Positions 1 to 8,143 of a stretch of 39,428 bases of DNA are shown in pieces. The notes under the pieces are model-generated. The model saw nothing but the letters and a program-made list of their open reading frames with translations, was not told where the DNA came from and did not search any database. The stretch is from assembly GCF_022712295.1 (NCBI RefSeq), contig NZ_JALAGT010000205.1, forward strand, positions 1 through 39,428, read 5' to 3'. The position numbers and the translations under genes are program-made. This DNA is from Galactobacter sp. (GTDB lineage: Bacteria; Actinomycetota; Actinomycetes; Actinomycetales; Micrococcaceae). How positions within the stretch are numbered: the first letter of the stretch is position 1; each line of letters starts with the position of its first letter.

Positions 1-1254
1 CTCTGGACCGCCTACTACCTCAAGAAGGCCATGCCGTCGCTCGACATCGCCATCGTGGAGCAACGCCACGCCGGCTACGGCGCTTCGGGACGCAACGGGG
101 GCTGGCTCACCGCGGCCATCACCGGTGGCCGCGAACAATACGAACCCACCCACGGCCGGGACGTAGCGGAACGCTTCCAGCACGCCATGAATGAGACCGT
201 GGACGAGGTCATCCGCGTCACCGAGTCCGAAAACATCCAGGCCGACATCAGACAAGGCGGCGAATTCACGGTCGCCTACACGCCGGCGCAGGAGAAGCGG
301 CTGCGCGAATTCGCCACCGCGGAGCAGACCTGGAAATACGCCGACCTCGAGCTCCTCGAGGCACCGGAGGCCACGAGCCGAATCAACGTCACCGGCACCC
401 GCGCCGCCGTATGGCACCCGCACGCCGCCCGGATCCATCCGGCCAAACTCGTCAGCGGCCTGGCCCGCGCCTGCGAAAAGCTCGGCATCAGGATCTACGA
501 GCTCACCACCGTCCAGGAGATCAGACCCCACGAACTGGTGACGGACCACGGCACCGTGCGCGCGGACTTCGTCGTCCGCGCCACCGAAGGATTCACCGCG
601 AACCTGAAGGGCCTTCACCGGCTCTGGCTCCCCATGAACTCCTCCATCATCGCCACCGAACCGCTCCCGGCAGCGATCTGGGACGAACTCAACTGGTCCC
701 AGGGCGAGGTCCTGGGAGACATGGCCAACATCTACATGTACGCCCAGCGCACCGCGGACGATCGCATAGCCTTCGGCGGCCGCGGAGTCCCCTACAAGTG
801 GGGCTCCCGCACCGACACGGACGGGCAGACGCCGCAGCGCACCGTGACAACCCTGGCCCACATCATGCACCGCTTCTTCCCGGCCACTCGCAACGCGCAC
901 ATCGATCACGTCTGGTCCGGCGTCCTCGGCGTGCCGCGCGACTGGGCCGCGACCGTCGGCCTGGACCGGAACACGGGCATCGCCTGGGGCGGCGGCTACG
1001 TCGGCACGGGCGTCGCGGCCACCAACCTGGCCGGGCGCACCATCTGCGACCTCATCCTCGGCCACGACACCGAGATCACCGGGCTGCCCTGGGGGAACCA
1101 CAAGGTCCGCAAGTGGGAAACGGAACCGCTGCGCTGGATCGCCACGCGCGGGCTCTATGCCGCGTACGGCATCGCGGACCGGCAGGAACTCGCGGGGCGA
1201 GCGACTACCTCACCCATCGCCGGTATCGCCAACAAGATTTCAGGCAAACACTGA
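1..1254 (+). CDS. FAD-dependent oxidoreductase (DAO family), 5'-truncated
   Basis: Reading is open from base 1, so the start codon and the N-terminal GxGxxG of the FAD fold lie outside the window. The visible part begins in the first Rossmann helix (LWTAYYLKKA) and is followed by the GASGRNGGWL motif typical of DAO-family amine oxidases such as gamma-glutamylputrescine oxidase. The C-terminal part has a glycine-rich segment (WGGGYVGTGVAATNLAGR) that in this family closes the FAD site. These enzymes oxidise a secondary or primary amine C-N bond using O2 or another acceptor. The substrate cannot be read from sequence. A perfect hairpin lies just downstream, so it probably ends its transcription unit here. 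The family call is solid; the substrate is unknown. Confidence 0.85.
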   Translation, partial: LWTAYYLKKAMPSLDIAIVEQRHAGYGASGRNGGWLTAAITGGREQYEPTHGRDVAERFQHAMNETVDEVIRVTESENIQADIRQGGEFTVAYTPAQEKRLREFATAEQTWKYADLELLEAPEATSRINVTGTRAAVWHPHAARIHPAKLVSGLARACEKLGIRIYELTTVQEIRPHELVTDHGTVRADFVVRATEGFTANLKGLHRLWLPMNSSIIATEPLPAAIWDELNWSQGEVLGDMANIYMYAQRTADDRIAFGGRGVPYKWGSRTDTDGQTPQRTVTTLAHIMHRFFPATRNAHIDHVWSGVLGVPRDWAATVGLDRNTGIAWGGGYVGTGVAATNLAGRTICDLILGHDTEITGLPWGNHKVRKWETEPLRWIATRGLYAAYGIADRQELAGRATTSPIAGIANKISGKH

Positions 1255-1275
1255 AAGTTCCCAATGCCCGACGCC

Positions 1276-1301
1276 GCGCAACGCACCAAGGTGCGTTGCG
1301 C
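1276..1301 (+). terminator. Perfect 12-bp hairpin after the FAD oxidoreductase
   Basis: GCGCAACGCACC (1276-1287) pairs perfectly with GGTGCGTTGCGC (1290-1301). It lies 22 nt after the stop codon and has no T-run after it. This fits the U-tract-less intrinsic terminators common in Actinobacteria. Confidence 0.65.
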
Positions 1302-1424
1302 ACCGGAGCCGGGTACCGCGTCGTCGGACATGAGAAGCCCCAAGCCGACGCTTCCCGAGACGCACCGGGTCAGCGCGCTAGCGTGGAACCCGCAGCAGAC
1401 CGGGCGCACACCTCGAGGAGTCCC

Positions 1425-2381
1425 ATGGCCAACCCACGCCGTCCGCCGTTCGATGCGGAGTTGGCAGGTCCGCTGGCCGCCATCCCCATGGACGATGTCT
1501 TCAGGACGGCTGAGCAGGTCATCGCCCGTGAGCGCGCCAACTCATCCGCCACCCGGGAAGCCGTCGAGTCGGAGGGCGTCACCACGCGTGACGTCACCAT
1601 CGACGGCCACGACGGCGGGCAGATCACGCTGAGCATCATCGAGCGCCCCGGTCGCACGGGCACCGGGCCCGGGATCTTCTACATCCACGGCGGCGGGATG
1701 GTCAGCGGCAACCGCTGGCTGGGAGCGCAGGAATTCATCCCCCAGATCCGCGAGTCCAACGCCGTAGTGGTCACGGTCGAGTACCGGCTGGCCCCGGAAA
1801 ACCCGCATCCGATCCCGGTGGAGGACTGCCACGCCGGACTGCTGTGGACGGCGGCCCACGCGGCAGAGTTGGGGGTCGATCCGGGCCGGCTCTTGCTCGC
1901 CGGTGGAAGCGCCGGCGGCGGACTCGCGGCCGGCGTCGCGCTGATGAATCGCGACCGTCACGGCCCGGAACTCTGCGGCCAACTACTCATGTGCCCCATG
2001 CTGGACGACCGGGACAGCACCGTCTCCACGCTGCAATACGCGGACGCCGGATTGTGGACGCGGAGCACCAACGTGGTCGGTTGGACCGCGCTCCTGGGTG
2101 AGGCCAAGGGCGGGGATGATGTCCACGAATACGCTGCCCCTGCCCGGGCCACGGACCTCGCCGACCTGCCGCCGGCCTACATCGACTGTGGCTCCGCCGA
2201 GGTGTTCCGCGATGAGGACGTCGCCTATGCGCAGGCCATCTGGGCCGTCGGCGGCCAGGCCGAGCTGCACGTCTGGGCCGGGGGCTTTCACGCCTTCGAC
2301 GGCTTCGTGCCGGACGCAGCCGTGTCCCGAGTTGCGATCGCGACCCGCCAGGCGTGGATCAACAAGATCCTGGCGGTGTAG
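1425..2381 (+). CDS. Alpha/beta hydrolase, HSL-family esterase/lipase
   Basis: The 318-residue protein has the hormone-sensitive-lipase layout. The oxyanion-hole motif YIHGGGM lies near residue 85, the nucleophile is S162 in GGSAGG, and the likely acid and base are D263 (FRDED) and H289 (GGFHAF). It probably hydrolyses short-chain carboxylic esters in the cytoplasm; there is no signal peptide. The start was chosen because GAGGAG sits four bases before this ATG and the conserved domain needs nothing upstream, although the frame is open further 5'. It follows the oxidoreductase after 170 bp containing a hairpin, so it is probably a separate unit. Confidence 0.88.
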   Translation: MANPRRPPFDAELAGPLAAIPMDDVFRTAEQVIARERANSSATREAVESEGVTTRDVTIDGHDGGQITLSIIERPGRTGTGPGIFYIHGGGMVSGNRWLGAQEFIPQIRESNAVVVTVEYRLAPENPHPIPVEDCHAGLLWTAAHAAELGVDPGRLLLAGGSAGGGLAAGVALMNRDRHGPELCGQLLMCPMLDDRDSTVSTLQYADAGLWTRSTNVVGWTALLGEAKGGDDVHEYAAPARATDLADLPPAYIDCGSAEVFRDEDVAYAQAIWAVGGQAELHVWAGGFHAFDGFVPDAAVSRVAIATRQAWINKILAV

Positions 2382-2423
2382 ACGCATCGCGGCGCGTGGT
2401 CGTGGTGAGACCGTGCACCAACG

Positions 2424-2447
2424 CCCACCGAAATCATCCCCGGTGGG
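2424..2447 (+). terminator. Possible weak terminator after the esterase gene
   Basis: CCCACCG (2424-2430) and CGGTGGG (2441-2447) form a 7-bp stem with a 10-nt loop between the esterase gene and pgi. There is no T-run, so the role is uncertain. Confidence 0.35.
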
Positions 2448-2507
2448 AAGCCTCCCAGAACGGTCCGCCTCTTTGCGTCATCCACCCACTTGGCGCCCCC
2501 GCCCCGC

Positions 2508-2521
2508 TAACGTTGAGACCA
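2508..2521 (+). promoter_or_regulatory. Candidate -10 for a leaderless pgi transcript
   Basis: TAACGT (2508-2513) matches the TAnnnT actinobacterial -10 pattern. Seven bases separate it from the pgi ATG, so transcription would start at the A of the start codon. No ribosome binding site precedes the ATG, which agrees. No convincing -35 is visible. Confidence 0.45.
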
Positions 2522-4200
2522 TGGCATCTCCGATCGATCCCACCACCACGTCCGCCTGGGCTCAGCTCACCTCCGCGAAGGAGGATTTCTCCCCCGATCT
2601 ACGCGGCTGGTTCGCAGCCGACGCCGAGCGCGTGGACAAGCTCACCTTCCAGTTGGCCGACCTCCACGTCGACCTGTCCAAGAACCTCATCACCGATGAC
2701 ATCCTGGCCTCCCTCGTGGACCTGGCCAAGGAAACCGGTGTCGCGGAGCGCTACGCCGCCATGCTCTCGGGTGAGCACATCAACACCACGGAGGATCGTG
2801 CCGTGCTGCATACGGCGCTGCGCCGACCCAGCGGCGCCGAACCGGCGCTGGTCGTCGACGGACAGGACGTGGACCGGGACGTCCACGAGGTGCTGGACCG
2901 CCTCACCGACTTCGCCGACAAGGTCCGCTCCGGCAAGTGGAAGGGCACCACCGGCAAGCGGGTCGAGACCGTGGTGAACATCGGCATCGGCGGCTCGGAC
3001 CTGGGCCCGGTCATGATCTACGAGGCGTTGGCCCCGTACGCGGACGCCGGCATCGAAGCCAAGTACATCTCCAACATCGACCCAACCGACCTGGCCCGCA
3101 CCACCGCGGGCCTGGACCCGGAGACCACGCTCTTCGTGGTGGCATCCAAGACGTTCACGACCCTGGAGACCCTCACCAACGCGCGCCTGGCGCGTGACTG
3201 GCTCTGGTCCGGCCTCGCCGAGGCTGGCGTATCCCTGCCCGACGACGCGGCCCGGGCACGCGCCGTCGCCCACCACTTCGTGGCGGTGTCCACGGCGCTG
3301 GACAAGGTGGAGGCGTTCGGCATCAACCCGAATAACGCCTTCGGATTCTGGGACTGGGTGGGGGGCCGCTACTCGGTGGACTCCGCGATCGGCCTGTCTC
3401 TGGCCATCGCCCTGGGCTCGGATGCCTTCCGCGAACTGCTTTCCGGTTTCCACGCCGTGGACCAGCACGTGGCCTCCACTCCACTGGAAGAGAACGTGCC
3501 GGTCCTGATGGGCCTGCTCAACGTCTGGTACTCCAACTTCCTGGGCGCACAGACCCACGCCGTGCTGCCGTACGCGCAGCTGCTGCATCGCTTCCCCGCG
3601 TACCTGCAGCAGCTGACCATGGAGTCCAACGGCAAGTCCGTGCGCTGGGACGGCTCCCCCGTCACCACCGAGACAGGAGAGGTCTTCTGGGGCGAGCCCG
3701 GCACCAACGGCCAGCACGCCTTCTATCAGTTGATCCACCAGGGCACGCGGCTGATCCCGGCGGACTTCATCGCCTTCGTGAACCCCGCTTACCCGCTGAA
3801 GGATTCGGGCCGCGACGTGCACGGCCTGTTCCTGGCCAACTTCCTGGCCCAGACCAAGGCCCTGGCCTTCGGCAAGACGGCCGAAGAGGTGGAGGCAGAA
3901 GGTACGACGGGCGCGCTCGTCGCCGCCCGCACGTTCGCAGGCAACCGCCCGACCACGTCGATCTTCGCGCCGTCGCTGACCCCGTCGGTGCTGGGTCAGC
4001 TGATTGCCCTGTACGAGCACATCACCTTCACCCAGGGCACCATCTGGGGCATCAACTCCTTCGACCAGTGGGGCGTTGAACTGGGCAAGCAGCTTGCGCT
4101 GCAGATCGCACCGGCCATTGAGGGCGACGAGGCCGCAGCGGCCGAGCAGGACGCCTCCACCCGCGCACTTCTGGACTACTACAAGGCCCACCGAGCCTGA
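2521..4200 (+). CDS. pgi: Glucose-6-phosphate isomerase
   Basis: This 559-residue protein interconverts glucose-6-phosphate and fructose-6-phosphate in glycolysis and gluconeogenesis. It is full length for the long bacterial/eukaryotic-type PGI family. Visible signatures are the sugar-phosphate binding motif NIGIGGSDLGP, the active-site glutamate region QLTMESNGKSV, the histidine region GTNGQHAFYQLIHQG, and the C-terminal lysine motif NSFDQWGVELGK. The frame is open well upstream, but homology begins only after this ATG. It is a monocistronic gene closed by a strong terminator. The identification is secure. Confidence 0.97.
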   Translation: MASPIDPTTTSAWAQLTSAKEDFSPDLRGWFAADAERVDKLTFQLADLHVDLSKNLITDDILASLVDLAKETGVAERYAAMLSGEHINTTEDRAVLHTALRRPSGAEPALVVDGQDVDRDVHEVLDRLTDFADKVRSGKWKGTTGKRVETVVNIGIGGSDLGPVMIYEALAPYADAGIEAKYISNIDPTDLARTTAGLDPETTLFVVASKTFTTLETLTNARLARDWLWSGLAEAGVSLPDDAARARAVAHHFVAVSTALDKVEAFGINPNNAFGFWDWVGGRYSVDSAIGLSLAIALGSDAFRELLSGFHAVDQHVASTPLEENVPVLMGLLNVWYSNFLGAQTHAVLPYAQLLHRFPAYLQQLTMESNGKSVRWDGSPVTTETGEVFWGEPGTNGQHAFYQLIHQGTRLIPADFIAFVNPAYPLKDSGRDVHGLFLANFLAQTKALAFGKTAEEVEAEGTTGALVAARTFAGNRPTTSIFAPSLTPSVLGQLIALYEHITFTQGTIWGINSFDQWGVELGKQLALQIAPAIEGDEAAAAEQDASTRALLDYYKAHRA

Positions 4201-4227
4201 CCGTCGCACACGGGTCGGTGCTGTCGA

Positions 4228-4275
4228 ACGCCCGTCGGAGTGGATCGGTTGATCCACACCGACGGGCGTGTTTTT
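4228..4275 (+). terminator. Rho-independent terminator of pgi
   Basis: ACGCCCGTCGG (4228-4238) pairs with CCGACGGGCGT (4259-4269). The stem continues inward after one A/A mismatch as GTGGATC/GATCCAC around a GGTT loop, and a run of five T follows. It is the most classical terminator in the window. Confidence 0.85.
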
Positions 4276-4304
4276 GCACCGCCGGATTCCCTCATCACCG
4301 TCCA

Positions 4305-4340
4305 TAGACAAAGGTAGACATGATGTCTATCCTCTGTTCA
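4305..4340 (+). promoter_or_regulatory. Promoter and palindromic operator of the toxin-antitoxin pair
   Basis: The -35-like TAGACA (4305-4310) and -10-like TATCCT (4328-4333) are 17 bp apart. Transcription would begin about at 4340, the A of the antitoxin ATG, giving a leaderless mRNA. The spacer and -10 are covered by the perfect palindrome TAGACATGATGTCTA (4315-4329), and a further half-site ATAGACA lies at 4304-4310. Phd-type antitoxins typically bind such palindromes to repress their own operon; that step is inferred. Confidence 0.6.
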
Positions 4341-4603
4341 TGGAGACCATCTCAGTAGCGCAATTGCGGCAGAACCCCACCGCTGCGCTGGACGCCGTCC
4401 AGCAAGGTGAGTCCTTCACTGTAACCAAACACCAGCGACCGATCGCCCGACTGGTTCCAGTCGATTCGGGTGAAGCCATCAGCCCTGCCGCTGCCTTCGC
4501 CAAGAAGCGCGGAACAACCAAACTAGCGGACGCGGTCGGTCCGCCCCGCATGACCGTTGAAGAGACCATGGCCATCCTGGACGAACTCAGAGACGAGGAA
4601 TGA
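4340..4603 (+). CDS. Phd/YefM-family antitoxin
   Basis: The 87-residue protein begins METISVAQLRQNPTAALDAV and continues with ESFTVTKHQRPIARLVP, the standard Phd/YefM N-terminal DNA-binding fold. The C-terminal tail (MTVEETMAILDELRDEE) is acidic and helical and should neutralise the partner toxin. Its stop overlaps the toxin start (ATGA at 4600-4603), so the two are translationally coupled. The start at 4340 is preferred to the upstream in-frame ATG at 4268 because it matches the family start and the promoter lies in between. Base composition is less GC-rich than in neighbouring genes, consistent with horizontal acquisition. Confidence 0.88.
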   Translation: METISVAQLRQNPTAALDAVQQGESFTVTKHQRPIARLVPVDSGEAISPAAAFAKKRGTTKLADAVGPPRMTVEETMAILDELRDEE

Positions 4604-4989
4604 ACTACTACGTAGATACCTCGATCGCTGTACTTGCCCTTCAAGCAAGTCCAAGGGTTGTCGCATGGTTCGACAGCTTGAAGGCCAACGATGCACTGGT
4701 CTCATCCAGGTTGCTGCAGACTGAGTTGACCCGTTTCTTGCGCAGGACCGGTCGTCCGGTCCTGGACCGAGAAGTGCTTCTGCCATTGATCGGGCTGGTG
4801 CCGCTCACCGACAGTGTCCTCCTCGTGGCCGAGGCCATCACGGAACACACCAAGTCCTTGGACGCGATTCATCTCGCCACGGCCTTGAGCACGGGTGGCG
4901 ACATCGTCGTCGTCAGCCACGACACCAACATGCTTCGCGTCGCTGAGCTGTTGGGACTGCCCACTTTGGACCCGGTGTCCACCAGCTGA
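4600..4989 (+). CDS. PIN-domain ribonuclease toxin (VapC type)
   Basis: At 129 residues this is a single PIN domain. The acidic metal-binding residues are visible: D in YVDTSIAV at the N-terminus, E in LLQTELTRFLR, D in SLDAIHLATAL, and D in VVSHDTNMLRVA near the end. VapC toxins are Mg2+-dependent ribonucleases that cleave specific tRNAs or rRNA and stop growth unless bound by the antitoxin. The gene overlaps its antitoxin by four bases. All the acidic residues are present and the length is typical, so the toxin is probably active. The specific RNA target cannot be read from sequence. Confidence 0.9.
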   Translation: MNYYVDTSIAVLALQASPRVVAWFDSLKANDALVSSRLLQTELTRFLRRTGRPVLDREVLLPLIGLVPLTDSVLLVAEAITEHTKSLDAIHLATALSTGGDIVVVSHDTNMLRVAELLGLPTLDPVSTS

Positions 4990-5045
4990 ATCGGCCCGGC
5001 TTCCTGAGAAGCTCACGCACAGCCCGGCCTGACAAAATTGGAGGC

Positions 5046-5786
5046 ATGGAGAGCACCGACCTGCAGGCAGCAGACATCTGGCCCCGCCTGCTGGACACCC
5101 TGACGGTGTCCAACCCCGTCCCGGAGGCGGGACGCAGCGCAGCCATCGCCCTGATCCTGGCCGCGGCGCTCGTGTTCGTTCCCGGCGTCTGGCGCTTCAG
5201 CGGCCTGGTGGTCACCGTGGTCCACGAACTCGGCCACGGTTTCGCCGGGTTGTTGCGTGGCCGACGTTCCGTGGCCATCAGCGTCCGAACCGACCACTCC
5301 GGCCAGACGGTCTCCCGCGGCACAGCGGGCAGCGCCCCGTTCTCCACCTTCTGCGGTTACCCCGCCCCGGCCATCTATGGCCTGCTGCTGGTGTGGGCAG
5401 CGCTAAGTCAGAGGGCAGGACTGGCCTTGGTGATCTCAGGTGCCCTGCTCTTGGTCTCACTGATCTTCATGCGCGGCTGGCTCGCCTGGCTGCTCAGTAT
5501 CGCCGTGGTTGCACTGTCCGCCTGGCTTGCGCTCTACACCCCGGATGAGTGGTTGGGCTACGTGGTGGGCGGCATCGGCATCTTCTTCCTCCTGGGAGCC
5601 CTGCGCGGATTCGGCAACCTGACCCGAGCCCACGCCAGAGGAGATCGCACCCAGTCCGACGCGGCGGTCCTCGCCTCCATCACGCGCGCACCGGCCGGTC
5701 TGTGGTTGTTCCTCATGGGCGTGGTGATCCTGGGCTGCCTGGCCGCAGCAGCATGGCTGTTGTGGACCACCTTGAGCCATTCCTGA
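5046..5786 (+). CDS. M50B-like integral membrane metallopeptidase
   Basis: The 246-residue protein is mostly hydrophobic, with about six predicted membrane segments. It carries the zinc-protease motif HELGH at residues 60-64 inside a membrane helix (VVTVVHELGHGFAGLL). This matches the peptidase M50B-like family, small relatives of site-2 proteases found in Actinobacteria. The usual PDZ domain is absent and the substrate is unknown. GGAGG lies almost directly before the ATG, and CAAAAT seven bases upstream of the start could instead be the -10 of a leaderless message. The gene stands alone between the toxin-antitoxin pair and the amidase. Confidence 0.8.
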   Translation: MESTDLQAADIWPRLLDTLTVSNPVPEAGRSAAIALILAAALVFVPGVWRFSGLVVTVVHELGHGFAGLLRGRRSVAISVRTDHSGQTVSRGTAGSAPFSTFCGYPAPAIYGLLLVWAALSQRAGLALVISGALLLVSLIFMRGWLAWLLSIAVVALSAWLALYTPDEWLGYVVGGIGIFFLLGALRGFGNLTRAHARGDRTQSDAAVLASITRAPAGLWLFLMGVVILGCLAAAAWLLWTTLSHS

Positions 5787-5935
5787 GACCGCAGCCACCG
5801 AGCTTGCCCGCGATTCGTCTCCCCGGACCCGCAGTTCGTCTCCCCCAAGATGGCCAGAACCGGCCCTGATCGGTCGTGAATTTGACGCCTCACGGTGACG
5901 GAAATCTGCGCGTGGTGCATTGAAGATTGTGTAAG

Positions 5936-5974
5936 AATCGGGAGCGTTGTCACTCGACGACAACCCGATTTTTT
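5936..5974 (+). terminator. Intrinsic terminator or attenuator upstream of the amidase gene
   Basis: AATCGG (5936-5941) pairs with CCGATT (5965-5970), and GTTGTC (5946-5951) pairs with GACAAC (5959-5964) around a 7-nt loop, with a small 5' bulge. Six T (5969-5974) follow. It may terminate the M50 gene 150 bp upstream. If the amidase promoter lies before it, it would act as an attenuator. Only 67 nt remain between the T-run and the amidase start. Confidence 0.55.
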
Positions 5975-5991
5975 GTCCCACCACCGTGACC

Positions 5992-6024
5992 ACCTCGGCA
6001 TACACAAATCATGTATTCCGAGGT
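5992..6024 (+). promoter_or_regulatory. Hairpin directly before the amidase ribosome binding site
   Basis: ACCTCGG (5992-5998) pairs with CCGAGGT (6018-6024), and ATAC/GTAT extends the stem inward past one mismatch, leaving a 9-nt loop. The GGGGAAAG ribosome binding site (6028-6035) starts four bases later. It may tune translation or protect the 5' end; no known riboswitch consensus is recognised. Confidence 0.4.
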
Positions 6025-6041
6025 TGCGGGGAAAGCATCGT

Positions 6042-8063
6042 ATGCCCTTCATATCTCGCTCCAGCCCATTCCGTCTGAAATCCACCTGCGCCGCCGGAAC
6101 TGCTGGCGTACTGGCGCTGGCCCTCGTGGGGGCCTCTGTTGCGACGCCCGGATTCGCTGCGCCCAACACCCCGTCCCACGCGCCCAGTGCGGCGTCAACG
6201 TCACGCGCTGAGTCGGCATCAGGCACCTCTGCCTCTCCCGCCGAGACGGCCCGGCGCTCCCCCGGAAACGCCGACATCGAGCGCATCACGGTGACCCCCA
6301 AACCCACGAGTGACGCGGGCAAGGCACCGGCTGCCCAGTCTGCGCAAGCCCCTCTGACCACTTCCGCGGTGGTCGGAAAGGACTCCTTCACCGCAGCAGG
6401 CGTGACGTGGAAGCACTCCGAGCGCACCGTCGACCGGGTTGAACTGCGTCTGCGCAAGGACGGCGCCTGGACCGCATGGACCGACCAGGAAATCGTGGAG
6501 GGCCCCAACGATCTGCGTGGAACCGAGCCCGTGCTGCTCAATGACGCCGAAGCCGCACAGGCCCGCGTCTTCACGGACGGGGATCCGGCACCGCAGGATA
6601 TGAAGCTGGCCTTGGTGGGAGACAACACCGTTGCGGCTGCCGGCTCAACCAGCACCGAGACCGCGGGAACCAACGCATCAGGAACCAACGCTGCTGACGC
6701 TCGATCCCTGTCGAAGGAACAGGCCGGACAGACGAACATCGCCGGGACGGAGCCCTTCCGGACCGCTCCCGCGTCCGCGGTTCCGAGCATCAAGCTGCGG
6801 TCCAGCTGGGGTCCCAACGAGGACCAGACCAGCACGGCAACCCAGAACAAGAGGATTGACGCGTTCTACGTCCACCACACCGCGGGTTCGAATTCGTACA
6901 AGAACAAGACCCAAGCCGAGGCACAGATCAGGGCAGACTGGAATTACCACACCAATGTCCTGAACTGGGGCGACCTGGGTTACCACATCATGATCGACAA
7001 GTTCGGCAACATTTACGAGGGTCGCCGCGGTTCCATCAACTCGCTGCCGCTGGGGACCCATGCCGGTGGCTTCAACACCAACACCTATTCCGTGTCGCTG
7101 CTGGGCAATTACGAAGAAGCTCGGCCCTCAGCCGCGATGATGACGTCGCTTCGGAAGGTCCTGGCCTGGAAGGCCTATGAGTACAACGTCGACACCACCA
7201 CCACGGTGACGCTGACCTCCCGTGCACTGCCGGGCAGCACCAGCCGCTACAAGAAGGGCGTCAAGGTCTCCGTTCCTCGGCTGATCGGACACACCACCAC
7301 CAACGCCACGGCCTGCCCCGGCCAATACGTGATCCCGAAGCTGCCCGCGCTGCGCACCAATGTGGCCTCCGACGTCAAGAAGCTGGAGACGTCTCAGGTC
7401 AAGTGGACCGACAAGAACGTCAAGGACCTCTACGCGCAGACCAAACAGTCCGCTCCGATTTACGCGGTCCCCAGGTCCGGCGTGTCGAAGCTGGCCACCG
7501 CGCCGAAGGGTGCCACCGTGACCGTCACTCACCACACTTCCCTCCCCGGGTGGTACAAGGTCAAGTACGGCGCCAAGGTCGGTTACATGGGTGTGGGTCA
7601 CCTGAACACCGCTCCGCGCTTCGCCATCCAGAACGTGGCCGACTACTACAAGCGACTCAAGCACAACTCCCCCGTATACAAGGGCGCGGATCCCTCGTGG
7701 GGTCGGATCACCACGCTGACGAAGGACGTGCGGATCACGGTCACGCACAAGACCACACGTGATGGCTGGTACCGCATCAAGTACTCAGGCGGGACGGGAT
7801 ACCTCTGGAAGTCCCACCTGGATTCCGCTCCGGGCTTCCGCATCACCAACATCAAGGACCAGGCCAAGAAACTGAAGAACACCTCGCCCATCTACAAGGG
7901 TGCGGGCACATCGTGGGGACGTGCCGACACGCTGAAGAAGGGCCAGAAGGTCACGATCACGCACAAGACCTCTCGCTCGGGTTGGTACCGGACCAAGTAC
8001 ACGGTCAAGAGCGGGACGAAGACGGTGACGCGGACCGGATACATCTGGCACAGCCACATCTGA
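6042..8063 (+). CDS. Secreted N-acetylmuramoyl-L-alanine amidase with three C-terminal SH3-like repeats
   Basis: The 673-residue peptidoglycan hydrolase cleaves the bond between N-acetylmuramic acid and the stem peptide. Residues 1-41 form a signal peptide (hydrophobic GVLALALVGASVA, cleavage after GFAA). A Ser/Thr/Ala-rich linker follows, then a beta-rich region (TWKHSERTVDRVELRLR). The amidase_2/PGRP domain has zinc-ligand candidates in the HH pair 278-279 (FYVHHTAG), H417 and C425 (IGHTTTNATACPG). Three SH3-like repeats, each with a GWYKVKY- or GWYRIKY-type core, end the protein and probably bind cell wall. The start is set by GGGGAAAG six bases upstream; an in-frame extension from 5895 would hide the signal peptide. 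Confidence 0.92.
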   Translation: MPFISRSSPFRLKSTCAAGTAGVLALALVGASVATPGFAAPNTPSHAPSAASTSRAESASGTSASPAETARRSPGNADIERITVTPKPTSDAGKAPAAQSAQAPLTTSAVVGKDSFTAAGVTWKHSERTVDRVELRLRKDGAWTAWTDQEIVEGPNDLRGTEPVLLNDAEAAQARVFTDGDPAPQDMKLALVGDNTVAAAGSTSTETAGTNASGTNAADARSLSKEQAGQTNIAGTEPFRTAPASAVPSIKLRSSWGPNEDQTSTATQNKRIDAFYVHHTAGSNSYKNKTQAEAQIRADWNYHTNVLNWGDLGYHIMIDKFGNIYEGRRGSINSLPLGTHAGGFNTNTYSVSLLGNYEEARPSAAMMTSLRKVLAWKAYEYNVDTTTTVTLTSRALPGSTSRYKKGVKVSVPRLIGHTTTNATACPGQYVIPKLPALRTNVASDVKKLETSQVKWTDKNVKDLYAQTKQSAPIYAVPRSGVSKLATAPKGATVTVTHHTSLPGWYKVKYGAKVGYMGVGHLNTAPRFAIQNVADYYKRLKHNSPVYKGADPSWGRITTLTKDVRITVTHKTTRDGWYRIKYSGGTGYLWKSHLDSAPGFRITNIKDQAKKLKNTSPIYKGAGTSWGRADTLKKGQKVTITHKTSRSGWYRTKYTVKSGTKTVTRTGYIWHSHI

Positions 8064-8129
8064 TCCCGTTCGGGGGGCGGGCACCGCGGTTTCCAACCCG
8101 AGGCCTGTCCCTGCTTGGGCCCTCCGTCG

Positions 8130-8143
8130 TAGGCTCGGCCCCA
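8130..8143 (+). promoter_or_regulatory. Candidate -10 for a leaderless macrodomain-gene transcript
   Basis: TAGGCT (8130-8135) is followed by seven bases and then the ATG. There is no ribosome binding site before the start. The geometry matches the pgi and argG starts. Confidence 0.4.

Noticed and set aside
2599..4311. Long open frame antisense to pgi
   Set aside because: It mirrors the GC-rich codon pattern of pgi on the other strand, has no family signature and contradicts the secure pgi call.
5558..6850. 430-codon minus-strand frame across the M50/amidase junction
   Set aside because: It spans a terminator, two hairpins and parts of two well-supported genes, and has no recognisable domain.
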